A stretch of DNA of 34,806 bases from Streptomyces parvulus (GTDB taxonomy: Bacteria; Actinomycetota; Actinomycetes; Streptomycetales; Streptomycetaceae). Below, in pieces: positions 14,467 to 22,546 of this stretch (position 1 is its first letter; each line of letters begins with the position of its first letter). The notes under the pieces were generated by a model that worked only from the letters and a program-made list of their open reading frames with translations, was not told the origin of the DNA and searched no databases. The position numbers and the translations under genes are program-made. The stretch covers positions 1-34,806 of the forward strand of contig NZ_BMRX01000028.1 in the NCBI RefSeq assembly GCF_014648855.1, written 5' to 3'.

Positions 14467-15609
14467 ATGACCCACTTGCACCACCCGAACGGTCCGCATT
14501 TGCAGGACGTCTTCGGCGCCACCTATCTCGAGCGCGGCTGGGAGCCGCCCGAGGAGGTCGTGCTACGCCGCGGACTGGTGCGCACACCGACGTTACAGCC
14601 CGAGGACATCGGTGTGCTGGCGGAACTGCTGCTTCGCGACCCGCGTCTGCCGTCGACCATGGAAGCCATCCGCGCCGACCTTCAAAGCCGCGGCTGGAAG
14701 ATGGGCAAGGACCGCTACAACGCCATCGCAAAGCGGTTGACGAAGGCCGGCCACCTTGCTCGCGTCTCGGTCTACGACGAGGCGTCTCAACGCCCCACTT
14801 GGGTCACACGGGTGTACCGAAACCCTGCGAACAACGACCAGTACGTCGATCTCGGCATCGCCGCATCTGCGCAGGTCGACACCGAAATGCGGGAAACCCG
14901 CGATCCGGACAGCACACCCGGCGCCGAGCAGCGGGAAACCCGCGTTTCGCCTGGTCAAAGCCGAAATGCGGAAAACCCGCGATCCGGTGCCGAATCGCGG
15001 AAAACCCGCAGTCTGGAAACCCGCGTTTCGCCTGGTCAAGGCCGAAATGCGGGAAACCCGCGATCCGGCGTCCACCCCCCACACCCCCCGGAGGAGGAGG
15101 ATTCCTCCTCCCCTACCCCTCCCTCACGTCACTCGCGTGCGGTTCCGTCACAGCGGGAGGAGGAGCCGGGCTTCGCTGCAGAGGAGATCGCTGCGGCTGA
15201 GGACTTCCTCCAGCAAATGCAGCAGTGGCAGGCCGGGGCCGCAACGGCGCGCAGTTGCGCACCGAAGCTGCTGCGCACGATGCGCGAGCAGGGCTGGCCA
15301 TCGCTGGCGGGTGGGGACGCCGGATACCGCGCGCTGCTGGAAGCCGAGGTCCTGAAGAACACCGGCGGTGCGACGTCGTGGACGAAGTGCCTGCCCGGTT
15401 GGGTGCGGGACCTGCGCCGCTATGCCCTGGTGCGCCCGCAGCCCGCCCCGGCACGGGACGCCAGCCCGCGGCCGACGTCGACGCGTGCAGCCATCGAGGC
15501 CTGCCCGCAGTGCGACGAGTACGGCTGGCTCCTGGACGACGACGACAGCGGCCCGCAGCGCCGCTGCACTCACCCCCGCGTCGGCAGCAAAGTGAAGGCG
15601 GCCACGTGA
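14467..15609 (+). CDS. Replication initiator-like protein (rep1 type) with internal iterons
   Basis: A 380-residue protein from ATG 14467. The frame is open back to GTG 14323, but codon use upstream of 14467 is unlike coding DNA. The N-terminal domain (about 1-125) has a winged-helix look (LAELLLRDPRLPSTMEAIRA, then MGKDRYNAIAKRLTKAGHLARV). A low-complexity linker (about 138-205) is encoded by the iterons. The C-terminal domain includes SWTKCLPGWVRDLRRY and a zinc-like CPQCDEYGWLLDD ending in RRCTHPR. It overlaps the DnaB-like helicase gene by GTGA. Known: in pSLA2-type Streptomyces plasmids, rep1 encodes an origin-binding protein with the origin inside it and rep2 a helicase. That analogy is the basis of the call. 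Confidence 0.75.
   Translation: MTHLHHPNGPHLQDVFGATYLERGWEPPEEVVLRRGLVRTPTLQPEDIGVLAELLLRDPRLPSTMEAIRADLQSRGWKMGKDRYNAIAKRLTKAGHLARVSVYDEASQRPTWVTRVYRNPANNDQYVDLGIAASAQVDTEMRETRDPDSTPGAEQRETRVSPGQSRNAENPRSGAESRKTRSLETRVSPGQGRNAGNPRSGVHPPHPPEEEDSSSPTPPSRHSRAVPSQREEEPGFAAEEIAAAEDFLQQMQQWQAGAATARSCAPKLLRTMREQGWPSLAGGDAGYRALLEAEVLKNTGGATSWTKCLPGWVRDLRRYALVRPQPAPARDASPRPTSTRAAIEACPQCDEYGWLLDDDDSGPQRRCTHPRVGSKVKAAT
14889..15061. repeat. Iteron cluster, probable replication origin inside rep1
   Basis: The core GCGGGAAACCCGC, itself an inverted repeat around AAA, occurs at 14889-14901, 14931-14943 and 15049-15061. One-base variants GCGGAAAACCCGC lie at 14968-14980 and 14997-15009, and a partial copy at 15012-15024. 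Copies two-three and five-six belong to a nearly identical ~57-base block repeated at an 81-base offset, with GTTTCGCCTGGTCAA between cores. A GA/TC-rich hairpin follows at about 15090-15112. The encoded peptide is a degenerate Arg/Thr/Ser/Pro linker, so DNA function outweighs protein constraint here. Confidence 0.85.
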
Positions 15610-16964
15610 CCACGACCTTGGAGCACGGCCAGGAGCATGCTGCCGTCTCGGTGGAGTCGGAGGCGCGCGCGCTCGGGGCCTGCCTGATGGCCACCCCCGC
15701 CTACGACCCTGTGGCCGACGTGGCCCGTGCGGTGAGCGAGGGCGACTGGCACGAGCCCGCGCACGAGCTGGTCTGGGCGGCTGTCCAGCGTCTGCACGGT
15801 GCCGGACGGCCGACCGGAGCGCCGGCGGTGGAGGCGCAGCTGCGCAGCACCGGAGACCTGGAACGGGCGGGCGGCGTGGTGGGTCTGTCCCGGCTGGCGA
15901 GCGAGGCCTGCTCACCGGCCGAGGCCGTGCACTACGCCGGCCTCGTGCACGGCTATGCCCAGGTGCGCCGCTACCAGGCCGCCCTGGTGCGCGGGATGCA
16001 GGGCGCCCGCCAGGCAGACCCACTCTGCGTGGCCGAGACGATCGCCGCGCACCAGGCGGAACTCGAGTATCTGACCGCCGACGATCAGAACGACGACACG
16101 TTCGGCCGGTTTGGAGACCACCTCGACACCCACCTCGACAGTCTTGCTGTCTCTCTCCCGGCCGCTGCGCGCACAGGTTTCACCGACCTGGACACGCTGA
16201 TGAAGCTCATGCCCGGGCAGATGATCCTGGTCGCAGCGCGGCCGGCCATGGGCAAGTCCGCGTTCGCGCTCGGTGTGGCCACCGCGAACGCCCGCAGGGG
16301 CGGCCCGACTCTGGTGCACAGCCTGGAGATGGGCTGCGACGAGGTCAGCAACCGCATCCTGGCCGCCCGGGCCCGGGTGGCGTTCCATCATCTGCGTGAC
16401 GGCGCCGAAGGCCTCACCGAGGAGGACTGGGACCGTCTGGACCGTCACACCCCGGAGCTCAAGGGCCTGCCGCTGTGGATGGACTACAGCGCCCGCGTCA
16501 GTCCGGCCCGGATCCGCTCCCGCGTCAAGACCGTCCTCCGCGAGACCGGCCGCGCCCCGCTCGTTGTCGTGGACTACCTCCAGCTGATGCAGACCGACCA
16601 GCGCAACACGCGCCAGTCGACCTACGACCGCGTCACGGAGATCAGCCGCGAACTGAAGATCCTGGCCTCCGATACGGGCGCCGTGATCCTCGCGTTGGCG
16701 CAGCTCAACCGGGGGCCCGAGCAGCGTCCGGACAAGCGGCCGGCCGTAAGTGATCTGCGGGACTCCGGAGCCCTGGAACAGGACGCCGACGCGATCATCC
16801 TGCTGCACCGCGAGGACTACTACGAGCCGGAGTCCGGACGGTCCGGGGAGACGGACCTGATCGTGGCCAAGCACCGCAATGGACCGACCGGCACGGTGAC
16901 GGTGGCGCATCAGTTCCACTACAGCCGCATGCGCGACATGGCAGAGGAACCCGGCCAGGACTGA
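15606..16964 (+). CDS. DnaB-like replicative helicase (rep2 type)
   Basis: A 452-residue protein from GTG 15606, overlapping the initiator stop (GTGA). The N-terminal DnaB-like helical domain (about 15-150) contains EARALGACLMATPAYD. The RecA-like helicase domain has Walker A ARPAMGKS (211-218), HSLEMGCDEVSNRI, Walker B PLVVVDYLQLMQ, and motif H4 SDLRDSGALEQDADAIILLHR. The end (RNGPTGTVTVAHQFHYSRM) matches the DnaB C-terminus. Known: DnaB unwinds the fork as a hexamer. Carried here with an iteron-bearing initiator, it should be recruited to the element's own origin instead of relying on the chromosomal DnaB. Confidence 0.92.
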   Translation: MTTTLEHGQEHAAVSVESEARALGACLMATPAYDPVADVARAVSEGDWHEPAHELVWAAVQRLHGAGRPTGAPAVEAQLRSTGDLERAGGVVGLSRLASEACSPAEAVHYAGLVHGYAQVRRYQAALVRGMQGARQADPLCVAETIAAHQAELEYLTADDQNDDTFGRFGDHLDTHLDSLAVSLPAAARTGFTDLDTLMKLMPGQMILVAARPAMGKSAFALGVATANARRGGPTLVHSLEMGCDEVSNRILAARARVAFHHLRDGAEGLTEEDWDRLDRHTPELKGLPLWMDYSARVSPARIRSRVKTVLRETGRAPLVVVDYLQLMQTDQRNTRQSTYDRVTEISRELKILASDTGAVILALAQLNRGPEQRPDKRPAVSDLRDSGALEQDADAIILLHREDYYEPESGRSGETDLIVAKHRNGPTGTVTVAHQFHYSRMRDMAEEPGQD

Positions 16965-16984
16965 CTTTCGTGCCAACTCGCACG

Positions 16985-17641
16985 CTAGGCCTGCAGGTCG
17001 ATGACGAAGTCCACCACGGTCGTGTCGCCTCGCCGCACGATCGGGTGGGCCACCTCCACGATCCGGCCGTTGTCGGCGATGTGCCGGCGGGTGTAGCGCA
17101 GCACCGGGACACCGTTGCCGATCCGCAGGGTCTTGGCCTCGTCTTCAGTCGGCATGCCGCTGGTGAAGCTCTCCGTGATCCGCGTGACGCGGATGCCCAG
17201 GGAGGCCATCTGGGCTCTCGTCCCGCCGGGCCAGGGCTCGTTGATGGGGTCGGAGACCGGGGTGCCTTCCACGTCGCTCCAGCGGACGTACGAGGTACTC
17301 ATCTGGGTGGGCGTCTCGTTGTCGTGGAAGACGAAGTGCCAGCCGATGCCTTGGTCCCGCGTGTATGGGGTCGCCGGGGCACCGGGCTTGGTCCGGTATC
17401 GGTCGGCCGCCATGCGGTGCACGGGAGGCACGTGCCGGACGCGGGTGCCTGCCCTGGCGCGGGTCTCGATCAGTCCTTCGTTTCGCAGCAGCGCCAGAGC
17501 ATTGCGGATCGTCGTCTCGCTCACCCGGTAGTGCTCGGAGAGCGCTGGGAGGGTGGGGAGTTGGTCGCCCGCGCTGAACTCGCCCGACGCGATATGACGA
17601 CGCAGCTCAGCAGCGATTCGCAAGTACTCGGGCTGTGCCAC
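16985..17641 (-). CDS. GntR-family regulator, KorSA-like position
   Basis: A 218-residue protein from GTG 17641; the longer frame back to 17788 crosses the operator region and is unlikely. The N-terminal winged helix has YLRIAAELRRHIASGEFSAG, LPTLPALSEHYRVSETTIRNA and LLRNEGLIETRARAGTRV. The C-terminal UTRA domain contains ESFTSGMPTEDEAKTLRIGN, VPVLRYTRRH and TVVDFVIDL. Known: KorSA of pSAM2 is a GntR repressor of transfer and replication genes. It is convergent with the helicase gene (20-base gap) and divergent from the 17787 operon, with three TGTGCACA sites between, so it probably represses itself and that operon. Confidence 0.92.
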   Translation of the reverse strand: MAQPEYLRIAAELRRHIASGEFSAGDQLPTLPALSEHYRVSETTIRNALALLRNEGLIETRARAGTRVRHVPPVHRMAADRYRTKPGAPATPYTRDQGIGWHFVFHDNETPTQMSTSYVRWSDVEGTPVSDPINEPWPGGTRAQMASLGIRVTRITESFTSGMPTEDEAKTLRIGNGVPVLRYTRRHIADNGRIVEVAHPIVRRGDTTVVDFVIDLQA

Positions 17642-17666
17642 TGACCTACCACCGTTTCGAGTGATC

Positions 17667-17760
17667 ACTGCTTTCTGTGCACACATATTGCCCCGATCCG
17701 CTTGACCAGCGCCAATACCGCCCGCCAATCTGTGCACAGATAAGCAGTATCCGTGCACAG
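17667..17760. promoter_or_regulatory. TGTGCACA operators between divergent genes
   Basis: An inverted repeat joins ACTGCTTTCTGTGCACA (17667-17683) with TGTGCACAGATAAGCAGT (17731-17748). The second contains the perfect 14-base palindrome ATCTGTGCACAGAT. A third copy, GTGCACAG, is at 17753-17760. A GTGATCAC palindrome precedes the first copy. The two main copies are centred about 64 bases apart, which would allow looping by dimers. Likely bound by the adjacent GntR protein. Confidence 0.75.
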
Positions 17761-17786
17761 GAAGTCGCGGCAAGCAAAGGACAAAC

Positions 17787-18131
17787 ATGTCCGAAAAGGG
17801 TCACTCCTGGCGTCTGGTCTTCCAGGCCCATCCCGCCGAAGCCCACCGAGTCCGCGCGTGGGCGGGTGCGCGATTACCCCACCCCGATGCCTCACAAGTC
17901 GCCAACGAGCTATTCCTCTCCGTGCTCGGATCCGGCTCCCCCACCATCGAGATGACCCTCTCCACGGCGGGCCCCCGGACCCAGGTCGTAGCGGCCGGCT
18001 CGGTGGAGCTGAGCGTCCTGCACAGCCATGGCCCCGGCTTCCTGATCGTCAACGCCCTGTCCGCCCGATCCGGCCTGAACACCGACGGCCAGGGGATGTG
18101 GGCCCTGCTCACCGAGAAGGACGAAACGTGA
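17787..18131 (+). CDS. Small GHKL-like (RsbW-type) ATP-binding protein, degenerate
   Basis: A 114-residue protein. VANELFLSVLGSG resembles the N-box of anti-sigma HATPase_c proteins, and DGQGMWALL resembles the G2 box. The spacing fits the short Streptomyces ATP-binding proteins, but the G1 DxGxG motif is not clear, so ATP binding may be lost. It is the first gene of a three-gene GTGA-coupled operon downstream of the TGTGCACA operators. Inference: a signalling or protein-binding role under control of the divergent GntR protein. Confidence 0.6.
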   Translation: MSEKGHSWRLVFQAHPAEAHRVRAWAGARLPHPDASQVANELFLSVLGSGSPTIEMTLSTAGPRTQVVAAGSVELSVLHSHGPGFLIVNALSARSGLNTDGQGMWALLTEKDET

Positions 18132-18394
18132 GAGCGATCATCAAAGCGGCGGAGTGGATGCTGGGCCCCGAAACGGCCGAAGGGGCACCCCGCGAACCGA
18201 TGTACGAGTCCGAGTGCACCTCGTGCGGTGAATCCAGCGGCGCCACGGACAACGAACAACTCCCCGCGGAGGTATGGGCGCTGAAGCACACCGGCGCCCA
18301 TCCGGACCACCGGACCTACCGCGCGATCATGACGAGCTTCTGGCGGGTCTCCCCCGCCCACGGCAATCCCTACCGCGACCTGGAGGCCCAGTGA
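18128..18394 (+). CDS. DUF7848-like small zinc-motif protein, 88 residues
   Basis: It starts at GTG 18128, sharing GTGA with the previous stop. The protein has YESECTSCGESSG followed by WALKHTGAHPDHRTYR and a conserved-looking TSFWRVSP end. The C-x2-C and two later His residues could hold zinc. I recall this pattern from a widespread Streptomyces family (DUF7848) usually found beside GntR regulators and ATP-binding proteins. Its role is unknown. It is flanked by four-base overlaps on both sides. Confidence 0.75.
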   Translation: MRAIIKAAEWMLGPETAEGAPREPMYESECTSCGESSGATDNEQLPAEVWALKHTGAHPDHRTYRAIMTSFWRVSPAHGNPYRDLEAQ

Positions 18395-18600
18395 CCCACG
18401 AGGCAACCGGCGCCTGGGTCGGGGACCAGGTCTACGACGACGTGGCAGGCAAGGAGGGCGTCATCACCGACGTGAAGGGCTGCACCTTTATCCTGCGGGA
18501 GGTCTACTCCTGGGCCCTGACCTGGACCTCCCACGATGCCAAGACACTCCAGGTGACCGTCCCCCGCCAGGAGCGGATCAAGCGGCGGGAAGAGCGGTGA
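18391..18600 (+). CDS. Small beta-rich protein, 69 residues
   Basis: It starts at GTG 18391, again overlapping the previous TGA. THEATGAWVGDQVYDDVAGKEG, TFILREVYSWALTWTS and LQVTVPRQERIKRREER suggest a compact SH3/KOW-like beta barrel with a basic tail. I recall such proteins as the usual third member after DUF7848 genes. There is no signal or membrane helix. The 174 bases after it (18601-18774) contain no convincing gene, only a 33-codon frame that starts at the next GTGA. Confidence 0.65.
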   Translation: MTHEATGAWVGDQVYDDVAGKEGVITDVKGCTFILREVYSWALTWTSHDAKTLQVTVPRQERIKRREER

Positions 18601-18774
18601 CCCACACTCACCCTTGCCCGCGCCAACGAACCGCCCGCGCGTCCTGTTGGCGGCATACGCGTACGAGACGGTCTCCCGCTTCCGCACCCCGCAGGTGACC
18701 TGCATAGGCGAAATCACGAGTGACGACGGCGAGACACAGTCGCAGAACAGCAGGCCCGCAGCAGCGTCACCGGC

Positions 18775-19785
18775 CTACAGCGCCGCACGGGCAGCGAGGA
18801 CGACAAAGGCCGCGCCGGCGGGGAAGGCCTCGGGATGGCGCGCGGCGGCGGTTGCGGCGGCGAGGTAGAACGCGCCAAGCCCCGGCAGGACAAGGGCTGC
18901 GAGCACGGCGGGGACGTCGGCGGTCCAGGCCGCCGGGTCGGCCGCCACCAAGCGCTGCAGCACGATTGCGTAGCCGGGTGCCCCCGCGTCCGGTGCGCCG
19001 GCCAGGGCGACCGCGGCGGTAAGCGGACCGTCCGCGGCGGCCCGCTCGCGCAGGTCTTCCAGCGTGAGCGCGGTGTGGTGGCGCGACTGCGGGCGAGGGG
19101 CAGTGCGCGGGTCGGGCGGGCCGTCCGGCCGGGCCCGGCGCAGCGCTGCCAGCAGCGGGTCGTAGCCGGCCAGCAGCGGCGCGGGCAGGATCGGTGACCA
19201 GGCCCAGGCCCGCTCGGCGCCAGCGGGCAGGACCTTCCCTGTCATGGCGGCCGCGGGTGCGGATCCGAGCGCCTGACGGACCCGACGGTGAAGGTCGGCG
19301 GTGCGCTCGGTCGGGCAGTGCGTGAGCACGAGGTCGACCAGGCGGGCGCCTTCCGGTGTCGGGTGGTTGGCCAGCAGCCGTCCGGTGGCCTCGACCGCCA
19401 AGTCCCACCACTGCCCCGCTTCTTCGTCCCCGGCGCCGCGGAGCGGCGGGTGCGCGGTCAGGTTGGCGGCGAGCACCCGGTCGTGCCCTCCTGCGTCCGC
19501 AGCCGCGGTCCTCGGCCACGCCCGCAGGCGGTCGGCCAGCGGCAGGCCGGCCGCGGCATCCGCCGCGGCGAGGTCGAGGACCGCGCGGGCCAGCAGCGCG
19601 CCCATGTCCAGGACCCGATCCAGGAAGAGCGTGGCGTCAAGGACGCGGACCTCGGCCAGGTCGACGAACTCCGACCAGGGCCGCCGGCCGGACGTCTCGA
19701 GGTCGCGGCGAAGCAGGCCCGCCAGCGCGCCTCGGACCGCGCGGGCCCAGCGGAACGGGCCGCCGGCGTCGGCGTGGACGGTCAC
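18775..19785 (-). CDS. Alpha-helical repeat-like protein of unknown function
   Basis: A 336-residue Ala/Leu/Arg-rich, largely helical protein. It starts at GTG 19785 behind GGGAG six bases upstream. It resembles a HEAT/TPR-like scaffold, with repeated ALLARAVLDLAAAD-, ATGRLLANHPTPEGARLVDL- and VLAALVLPGLGAFYLAAATA-type helices. No catalytic motif is visible. The small upstream gene lies in the same frame, separated only by a TGA (19828-19830) with 14 open codons between, so the two may once have been one gene. Function unknown. Confidence 0.6.
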   Translation of the reverse strand: MTVHADAGGPFRWARAVRGALAGLLRRDLETSGRRPWSEFVDLAEVRVLDATLFLDRVLDMGALLARAVLDLAAADAAAGLPLADRLRAWPRTAAADAGGHDRVLAANLTAHPPLRGAGDEEAGQWWDLAVEATGRLLANHPTPEGARLVDLVLTHCPTERTADLHRRVRQALGSAPAAAMTGKVLPAGAERAWAWSPILPAPLLAGYDPLLAALRRARPDGPPDPRTAPRPQSRHHTALTLEDLRERAAADGPLTAAVALAGAPDAGAPGYAIVLQRLVAADPAAWTADVPAVLAALVLPGLGAFYLAAATAAARHPEAFPAGAAFVVLAARAAL

Positions 19786-19827
19786 GACCAGCTCCCGCAG
19801 CAGGCCCGTGATGTCGGCGTCTCGCTT

Positions 19828-20022
19828 TCAGACATCGCGGCCCCCGTCCTCGCGTATCCAGCGGATGACCTCGCGGACCGCGGCGCTGGCCGCTCCGCCG
19901 ATCGCCGCAAGGCAGCCCTTCTTCGCGAACTCCTTGCGCTCCGAACTCCCGGAGTCCACGCCGTCCTTGCCAGCCTTCGCCGGGTCACCGGCGGCGTCCT
20001 TCGGGATCTGCTTCTTGTTCAT
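19828..20022 (-). CDS. Small charged protein with one weak helix, 64 residues
   Basis: From ATG 20022 (weak SD, GGGGC directly before). A charged N-terminus (NKKQIPKDAAGDPAKAGKD) leads to KKGCLAAIGGAASAAVREVIRWI, an amphipathic or weakly hydrophobic helix. It lies in frame with the following 336-residue gene. It could be a short regulator of that gene, or its truncated N-terminus after a nonsense mutation. No family recognised. Confidence 0.5.
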   Translation of the reverse strand: MNKKQIPKDAAGDPAKAGKDGVDSGSSERKEFAKKGCLAAIGGAASAAVREVIRWIREDGGRDV

Positions 20023-20203
20023 GCCCCTGACTCTCGAAGAGCAGAGGCCCGTCCGGCACATCTCCGGACGTCCGGAGAACGTCCGTCGGCGTCCGGGCCG
20101 CTCGCCGCACCCTCCAACCCCTCACGATCGCCTTCATCGCCCCCCGGGGTGAGATTCCCGTGAATGCGCCCGCCATGAGGCGGGGCCCGACAGGATAGAC
20201 GAG

Positions 20204-20902
20204 GTGTTCATCCGCCCTACCGACCTCTGGCATCACTACGGCCGCACCCGCCACGCCACCGACCGCACCGTGCCCGACCGCTTCCTCTGGAGCTGGGGCC
20301 AGGACGCAGGGCCCGGAGCCGAGGCCCTCGGCGAGATCGACGGCCGCTGCATCGGCGACCTCGGCGCCGGAGCGGCCCGGCACGCCGCTCACCTCGCCGT
20401 GCACCACCATCCAGCCCGGATCATCGCCGTCGACGCCTCACCCGCCCAACACGCCATGGCCCAAGACCTGTACGACCTCCTCGCCTCCCGACTGCGCCTG
20501 GTCCGCGCCGACGTGCGCCGGCACCTGCATGCGACGGCTGGCACCTACGACGTGCTCTACAGCGTCTTCGGCGCCGTCGACTTCGTCGAGCCGCGCGAGC
20601 TGCTGCCTGCAGCCGCCGCCGCGCTGCGCCCGGGCGGCCGCCTCGTGTTCTCCACCCTCGCCCATCACCTCGGCGGCGAGCTGGCCCACCCCGACGTGCA
20701 GCACACCGAGATCGGAGCGAAGACCCCCGAAGGGGCAGCGGCCACGATGCACCGCTGGGTCCTCCAAGAGCAGGTATGGAGCAAGCTCCTCGACGAAGCC
20801 GGCTTCACCCGGATCAGCACGGAGACGCTGCCCGGCGAGCCCGGGCCGCGCGCCGCTGACACGCTCCTGGTGACCGCGTTCCGCCCCGGCCAGCCGCCGT
20901 GA
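20204..20902 (+). CDS. Class I SAM-dependent methyltransferase
   Basis: A 232-residue protein from GTG 20204 (AGGA eight bases upstream). It has motif I CIGDLGAGAARHAAHLA, an acidic motif II end IIAVDASPAQHAMAQ, motif post-II LRLVRADVRRH, YDVLYSVFGAVDF and the ALRPGGRLVFSTL strand before the C-terminal domain. This is the UbiE/COQ5-like Methyltransf_11/25 layout. The HHLGGELAHPDV region suggests an extra substrate loop. The substrate is unknown. The gene stands alone between unrelated genes and has no operon partner. Confidence 0.88.
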   Translation: MFIRPTDLWHHYGRTRHATDRTVPDRFLWSWGQDAGPGAEALGEIDGRCIGDLGAGAARHAAHLAVHHHPARIIAVDASPAQHAMAQDLYDLLASRLRLVRADVRRHLHATAGTYDVLYSVFGAVDFVEPRELLPAAAAALRPGGRLVFSTLAHHLGGELAHPDVQHTEIGAKTPEGAAATMHRWVLQEQVWSKLLDEAGFTRISTETLPGEPGPRAADTLLVTAFRPGQPP

Positions 20903-21375
20903 GGGAGGGCCCCGACAGTCGAGGATGGTGATGTCCTCGTGCTCACACTCACCAGCAGCGCGTGTGCGACATCCCGCGAGTTCCTCCGAGCCCCGCTGAT
21001 TCGAGGCCGGAGGGGCTCGCACCCCGCGTGGACGTAGGCGGGCCTCCCGGACTCCGGGGCCATCACCGTGGAGCCGTTGGAGCGGGCCCGTACCCACCTG
21101 CAGGCCGGATAGAGGGCAATCCCCGGGGGGCTCGGGCCGAGTTCGTCGTGCATGGGGGGGGTTCCGCCTTTCAGCCACAGCGGCGCATTCTGGGCGTTCC
21201 ACCGTCTCACCGGTGCCCTTCACCAAGGACCGGCACCTCCCGGGGACGCTGGGCTGGCGCCCCATCGCGCTTCCCAGGTGGATGTGGTGCCGCCGCCCCC
21301 GCTGTCCCCCATTCAGCGGGGGCCCACTCGCGAAGTGGGGGCGCTACGCGGGCGAGAACGCGTCGTTGACCAGGC
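20903..21375. other. 473 bases without a convincing gene; hairpin present
   Basis: Frames on both strands are short or Pro/Arg/Gly-rich and look like shadows. A perfect stem pairs CGAGCCCC (20987-20994) with GGGGCTCG (21012-21019). A run of eight G falls near 21153-21161. The remainder shows local GC-rich self-complementarity. It may be a decayed gene or a structured RNA. Confidence 0.5.
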
Positions 21376-22033
21376 ATGGTGAACACTCCTCCTCCCCTCC
21401 CCGGAAATCCGGTGCCGCTGCGGATCGACGACAGGATCACCCTCATCGACCGCCGGCCCCCGGGCCGTGTGCACTCCCTGCACCGCGACATCGAGAACGG
21501 CCGGCCCGGAGTCCGCTACCGCCTGCCCTGCGGACGGACCCTGGAGGAACGGATGCGCTGGGCCTACCTCAGCGACATCGCCACGGTGAACGACCGAACC
21601 ACCGACTACGCGCTGCGGTACCCGATCCCCGACGAGCTCTACCCGCAGCCGTCGGACGAACGTGCCCTCCTCACTCGGCCACCGCTGGAGCAGGTCTCCC
21701 GTCGCCTCTACGAGAGCACGGCCCTGGAGGCGAAGCTGCGCCGTGTGCCCGTGCCGGAGGTCTTCGACCCGGCCCAGGAAGAGGACCTCTGCAACGGCAT
21801 GGTCGGCATCGACGTGGAGATGCGCTTTCGCATGTACGTACTGCCCGGCGAGCAGGACGACGCGACCGCGGTGCGCGACGCATTCGAACACTGGTTGCAG
21901 CGCGAGTACGGGCCGCGGCGCCACGGGGTAGTCGCTCCGCGATAACACGCTGCTCGTGGGCATCGGCGACCCCGAGTTGTGCACCCGCACGTCGTTCCTG
22001 GCTGGCTCGCCCGCCTCGGCCTTCGAGCACTGA
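21376..22033 (+). pseudogene. Unknown protein gene with frameshift near its 3' end
   Basis: ATG 21376 opens a 189-codon frame of charged, soluble sequence (HWLQREYGPRRHGVV near its end) that stops at 21945. In the next frame, starting about 21935, a coding-like continuation LRDNTLLVGIGDPELCTRTS ends at TGA 22033. One inserted base near 21925-21937 would join them into about 218 residues. No family recognised. The protein might still work if the tail is dispensable. If the shift is a sequencing error the gene is intact. Confidence 0.55.
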
Positions 22034-22308
22034 CCCCGGCCGCCTGACGGCGCGCCACCCTCGAGGATGCCCCGGCGTCCGCATGATCCTCTCCCATCAT
22101 CTCGATGCAGAACGAGGCGCGCCGGGAGGCTACTGGCTGGCCGATGAACGCGAGGGCTGCGGGGTAGGCGTGCTCAGACCACGAGGCGCTGCACACCGAC
22201 CTCTCCGTCGAATCAGGCGTACATGCTCGGTGGCATGGCCGACCACGGCTCTAGGCCGGTTCGTCTGGATCACTTCCGTTGGCCGAGGTTGTCGTTGATG
22301 ATGTCCGG

Positions 22309-22503
22309 GTGACCAACCGCATCAGCGCTCTGATCTCGGCCTTCGGCGTCCTTGCCAGCGTGGTGCTGCTCGTTCCTGCCGTTCGTGAGTACCGCTCTGG
22401 CGCGTCGGTCCTCTGGCTCGTGGCTGGAGCCGTGATCTTCCTCAGTGCTTCGTACGCGCTCGTGCGGGATGTGCGGCGACTCCGTACCGGGTCGACTGCC
22501 TGA
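22309..22503 (+). CDS. Small two-helix membrane protein, 64 residues
   Basis: From GTG 22309; the frame is open to TTG 22279. Two hydrophobic helices (ALISAFGVLASVVLLVPAV and SVLWLVAGAVIFLSASYALV) are separated by a short charged loop, with a basic tail. No SD is evident. Its end lies 44 bases before the IS5-like transposase start. The 22034-22308 interval has no recognisable gene. Confidence 0.45.
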   Translation: MTNRISALISAFGVLASVVLLVPAVREYRSGASVLWLVAGAVIFLSASYALVRDVRRLRTGSTA

Positions 22504-22546
22504 CAGGGGTGCCGTTCCGACCGGCGCCGACAGTCGTTGTTCGTGT

